From assembly GCA_030745955.1 (NCBI GenBank), contig JASLNQ010000015.1, positions 1 through 15,985 of the forward strand: 15,985 bases of DNA, given 5' to 3'. The notes under the pieces are model-generated. The model saw nothing but the letters and a program-made list of their open reading frames with translations, had not been told where the DNA came from and did no database searches. Position numbers and translations under genes: made by a program. The DNA is from Dehalococcoidia bacterium. Lineage in GTDB: Bacteria > Chloroflexota > Dehalococcoidia > UBA1151 > UBA1328. Position 1 is the stretch's first letter; the number at the start of each line of letters is the position of its first letter. Of the stretch, positions 13,926-15,985 are shown in pieces.

Positions 13926-14672
13926 TCAGATAGCCATACCACCGTCGACCCGTATGACATCACCGGTGATGTACTGGGCCTCGTCCGTCGTGAGAAACAC
14001 GATCATGGGCGCTACCTCGTCCGGTTCACCGAACCGTCCTTGCGGGATCCACGTCATGACGGTATCTCGTTGCCTGTCCGATATTGCGGCCGAAGTAGCG
14101 GTATATATGTAACCGGGACACACCGCGTTCACAGTTATATTCCGTGTGGCGACTTCCTTGGCGATCGACTGGGTGAATCCGACAACGGCGGCCTTGGACG
14201 CCGAGTAGTTCGATTGCCCGACGTTCCCGCGCAGACCCACTACGGATGAAACGTTGATGATTCGGCCCCAGCGGCCCTTCACCATTCCCGGCAACACCCG
14301 GTGGGTGCAGTAATAGGTACCGTACATGTTTGTCCGCATCGTGAAATCGAACTGATCGTCTTTCATCCTCATCAACAGGGCGTCGTTGATCACCCCGGCA
14401 TTATTAATGAGGATCTCTATCGGACCGTGCTCCGCCTCGGCCGTATCGATCATGGCCACGGTGCTGGCCTTGTCGGCGACGTTTCCCCCAACTGCAATGG
14501 CTGTGCCGCCAGCGGCGCGTATCTCTTCAACAACCGCTTCGGCTTCATCGGGATGGGTGTTGTAGTTGACAGCCACACGGTGTCCGTTCGCACCCAGTCG
14601 AAGTGCAGTCGCCCGGCCGATCCCGCGGGAACCACCCGTTACGAGTGCACTTCGTGGCGTATTACCACTCAA
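13926..14672 (-). CDS. fabG: 3-oxoacyl-ACP reductase
   Basis: A 248-residue SDR of standard FabG length that reduces beta-ketoacyl-ACP with NADPH. Motifs: ALVTGGSRGIGRATAL with the cofactor glycines (13-19), NNAGVINDALLMRM (90-103), INVSSVVGLRGNVGQSNYSASK (139-160), where S143, Y156 and K160 are the catalytic triad. PGYIYTATSA and ITGDVIRVDGGMAI complete the family pattern. The start is TTG 14672, with GAGGG eight bases upstream. It lies 40 bases after plsX and 35 before the fabL-like gene, on the same strand. The genomic setting supports fatty acid synthesis rather than another SDR role. Confidence 0.92.
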   Translation of the reverse strand: MSGNTPRSALVTGGSRGIGRATALRLGANGHRVAVNYNTHPDEAEAVVEEIRAAGGTAIAVGGNVADKASTVAMIDTAEAEHGPIEILINNAGVINDALLMRMKDDQFDFTMRTNMYGTYYCTHRVLPGMVKGRWGRIINVSSVVGLRGNVGQSNYSASKAAVVGFTQSIAKEVATRNITVNAVCPGYIYTATSAAISDRQRDTVMTWIPQGRFGEPDEVAPMIVFLTTDEAQYITGDVIRVDGGMAI

Positions 14673-14712
14673 TATCTGACCCTCACGACACCCCGCGGAC
14701 TACCCAGGGTAA

Positions 14713-15732
14713 CTAATCAATTACTTCCGCTCTTATTCTGTCAAGTTCAGCCTGCTGGGCGTCGATCAACCCTGTGCTGATCACGTAGCTGGCAGTACCA
14801 ACGGCGTTTGAGACGGCGTTTACCCCCGAGGCACCATGACCGACGATCGCCAGGCCGTTCACACCCAGGAGTGGACCGCCCCCGAAGGCCTCGAGAATGT
14901 TCATCCGCTCAAATATCGCTCTGGTGAGCTCTTTGCTTTCTTCAGTCTCCCCAAGTATCTCTTTCACATGGCTGACCACGGAATCGCCGAGTCCTTCCGT
15001 CAGCTTGAGGATAACGTTACCGACAAACCCGTCGCAGAGTACAACCTCTGCCAGGCCTTTTGGCACGTCGTTCGGCTCGATGTTTCCGACGAAATTCAGG
15101 TGGGTCGATTCCAGCAGCGCGGTCGTCTCTTTCACGAGAGCGTTGCCTTTGCCTTCTTCAGACCCAACGCTCAACAGGGCGATGCGTGGGTTTTCGTTCT
15201 TGTAAACCGTTTTCGACATGATGTTGCCGAGGGCTGCGAAATCGACCAGCTGGCGCGGGCGTGTGTCGACATTGGTGCCGAGGTCGACGATGACCGTGTT
15301 TGGTGCATATCCGACGACCGGTCCACCCAGCGCACCGCGGTCGATACCGTCCAGCGTGCCATAGACAACAGTGGCCGAGGCAATCGATGCCCCTGTCGAC
15401 CCCATGCTGACGAACCCGGCGGCCTTCCCGGCTTTCACCACCCCTGCCGCAACAAAGACCGACGCCCGTGGCTTGGTGCGATACGCAAGGGCGGGGCTTT
15501 CGCCTTCTTCAACCACTCCCTGTGCGGGCATTACCTGTACTAACCGTTTGGCAGGGGTGTCGAACTTGTCGAGCTCAGCCTTAATCGCCGACCGGTCACC
15601 GACAAGAACGATTGCAACTCCACCGTTTTCGACAGCTTTCAACGCAGCGGGGACCGCGACCACAGGGCCGTGGTCACCACCCATGGCATCAAGAGCTATT
15701 GGAGTTACACCTTCGGGAATCCCCGTCATCAC
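14713..15732 (-). CDS. plsX: Phosphate acyltransferase (acyl-ACP:phosphate acyltransferase)
   Basis: A 339-residue PlsX that converts acyl-ACP plus phosphate into acyl-phosphate, the donor used by PlsY in the first step of phosphatidic acid synthesis; it acts at the inner face of the membrane. Hallmarks: PIALDAMGGDHGP (11-23), VSMGSTGAS, LLSVGSEEGKGN and GGGPLLGVNGLAIVGHGAS. Length is typical. The start is GTG 15732 or the adjacent ATG 15729; a purine-rich GAGACGGAACAGG precedes both. It sits between a MaoC-like gene (69 bases upstream) and fabG, so the cluster couples acyl chain building with delivery to phospholipid. Confidence 0.96.
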   Translation of the reverse strand: MMTGIPEGVTPIALDAMGGDHGPVVAVPAALKAVENGGVAIVLVGDRSAIKAELDKFDTPAKRLVQVMPAQGVVEEGESPALAYRTKPRASVFVAAGVVKAGKAAGFVSMGSTGASIASATVVYGTLDGIDRGALGGPVVGYAPNTVIVDLGTNVDTRPRQLVDFAALGNIMSKTVYKNENPRIALLSVGSEEGKGNALVKETTALLESTHLNFVGNIEPNDVPKGLAEVVLCDGFVGNVILKLTEGLGDSVVSHVKEILGETEESKELTRAIFERMNILEAFGGGPLLGVNGLAIVGHGASGVNAVSNAVGTASYVISTGLIDAQQAELDRIRAEVID

Positions 15733-15801
15733 CTGTTCCGTCTCATTCGCATACGACCGATGCCCGATAGCCCCGTAGTTTGCATGGGCCGGTGGATCAT
15801 T

Positions 15802-15985
15802 TTATTCCAACGGTACTGTCGCCCGCCCGGAAACGGCGTTCGTACCATCGGACTTTCTGCACCCGACACTGCAGACCGCAACCGGCCCCGAGTCGGTTTC
15901 ATCTATCGAAGTGATCGTGCCGTACGCTGTTACGGTCTCACCGGGAAAGACCGGGGCGCTGAAGCGTACCTTGAGTTTTCCGCCT
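15802..15985 (-). CDS. MaoC-like hydratase/dehydratase, C-terminal fragment cut by the window edge
   Basis: An open minus-strand frame of 60 residues runs from the right edge to a TAA at 15802-15804; the start is outside the window. The peptide reads GGKLKVRFSAPVFPGETV, then a short loop, VAVCSVGCRKSDGTNAVSG and RATVPLE. This matches the C-terminal strands of MaoC/hotdog-fold dehydratases, where RF-x-x-PVFPG-x-T is characteristic. Family members hydrate or dehydrate (3R)-hydroxyacyl-CoA or -ACP. The catalytic Asp/His of the N-terminal part cannot be seen. Upstream of plsX-fabG-fabL on the same strand, it could be the 3-hydroxyacyl-ACP dehydratase of this cluster, in place of FabZ; that is inference. 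Confidence 0.75.
   Translation of the reverse strand, partial: GGKLKVRFSAPVFPGETVTAYGTITSIDETDSGPVAVCSVGCRKSDGTNAVSGRATVPLE

Noticed and set aside
14836..15543. A 235-residue plus-strand open frame opposite plsX
   Set aside because: It is antisense to a convincing plsX. Long shadow frames are common in this GC range and no motif is recognisable.
1..15985. CRISPR arrays, transposons, integrases, toxin-antitoxin or phage defence genes, tRNA and rRNA
   Set aside because: No regularly spaced repeats, no recombinase or nuclease motifs and no tRNA-like cloverleaf or rRNA stretches were seen in any spacer; gene order looks like stable chromosome.

Overview
The window is a compact stretch of bacterial chromosome with moderate-to-high GC, almost entirely coding, and with mostly housekeeping genes. 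I see no rRNA, tRNA, CRISPR array, transposase, integrase or phage gene. The gene content (rplU-rpmA-rpmE followed by a DUF1385/YqhQ membrane protein, a fused hisIE, a FabL-type enoyl reductase, and a uroporphyrinogen-decarboxylase-fold methyltransferase-like gene) best fits a Chloroflexota lineage, possibly SAR202/Dehalococcoidia-like. This is an inference from gene content and style only. Several genes start at TTG or GTG.

Layout. Plus strand 204-2170: a flavin-reductase-domain protein and a GT4-type glycosyltransferase. Minus strand 2217-3464: glutamate dehydrogenase, divergent from the next block. Plus strand 3623-5561: ribosomal proteins bL21, bL27 and bL31, then a DUF1385 membrane protein, apparently one transcription unit behind a good sigma-70-like promoter. 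Minus strand 9958-5558: a histidine cluster transcribed hisH, hisA, SAM methyltransferase, hisF, HAD hydrolase, hisIE. It covers the middle of histidine synthesis (PR-ATP to IGP), but hisG, hisB, hisC and hisD are absent here. Plus strand 10182-11578: an A-type Fe-S carrier and a YgfZ/IBA57-like folate-binding protein, two proteins of the same iron-sulfur maturation process. Minus strand 12775-11732: a URO-D-superfamily protein. Minus strand 15985-13075: a fatty-acid/phospholipid block transcribed maoC-like (cut by the window edge), plsX, fabG, fabL-like.

How the genes work together. The right-hand block can supply a beta-ketoacyl-ACP reductase (FabG), a possible dehydratase (MaoC-like), an enoyl reductase (FabL-like) and the acyl-ACP:phosphate acyltransferase PlsX, which links acyl-ACP to membrane lipid synthesis. 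The his block makes HisH and HisF (together IGP synthase), HisA, and the two HisIE activities. The carrier/YgfZ pair supports [4Fe-4S] enzyme maturation.

I found no clear evidence of an undescribed system. The points most worth a second look are the HAD hydrolase tightly coupled to hisF, the Y-x6-K enoyl reductase with a MaoC-like gene in a fab cluster, palindromes in the hisH/Fe-S divergent spacer, a C-terminal domain on the glycosyltransferase, and a 9-bp tandem repeat between rpmA and rpmE.
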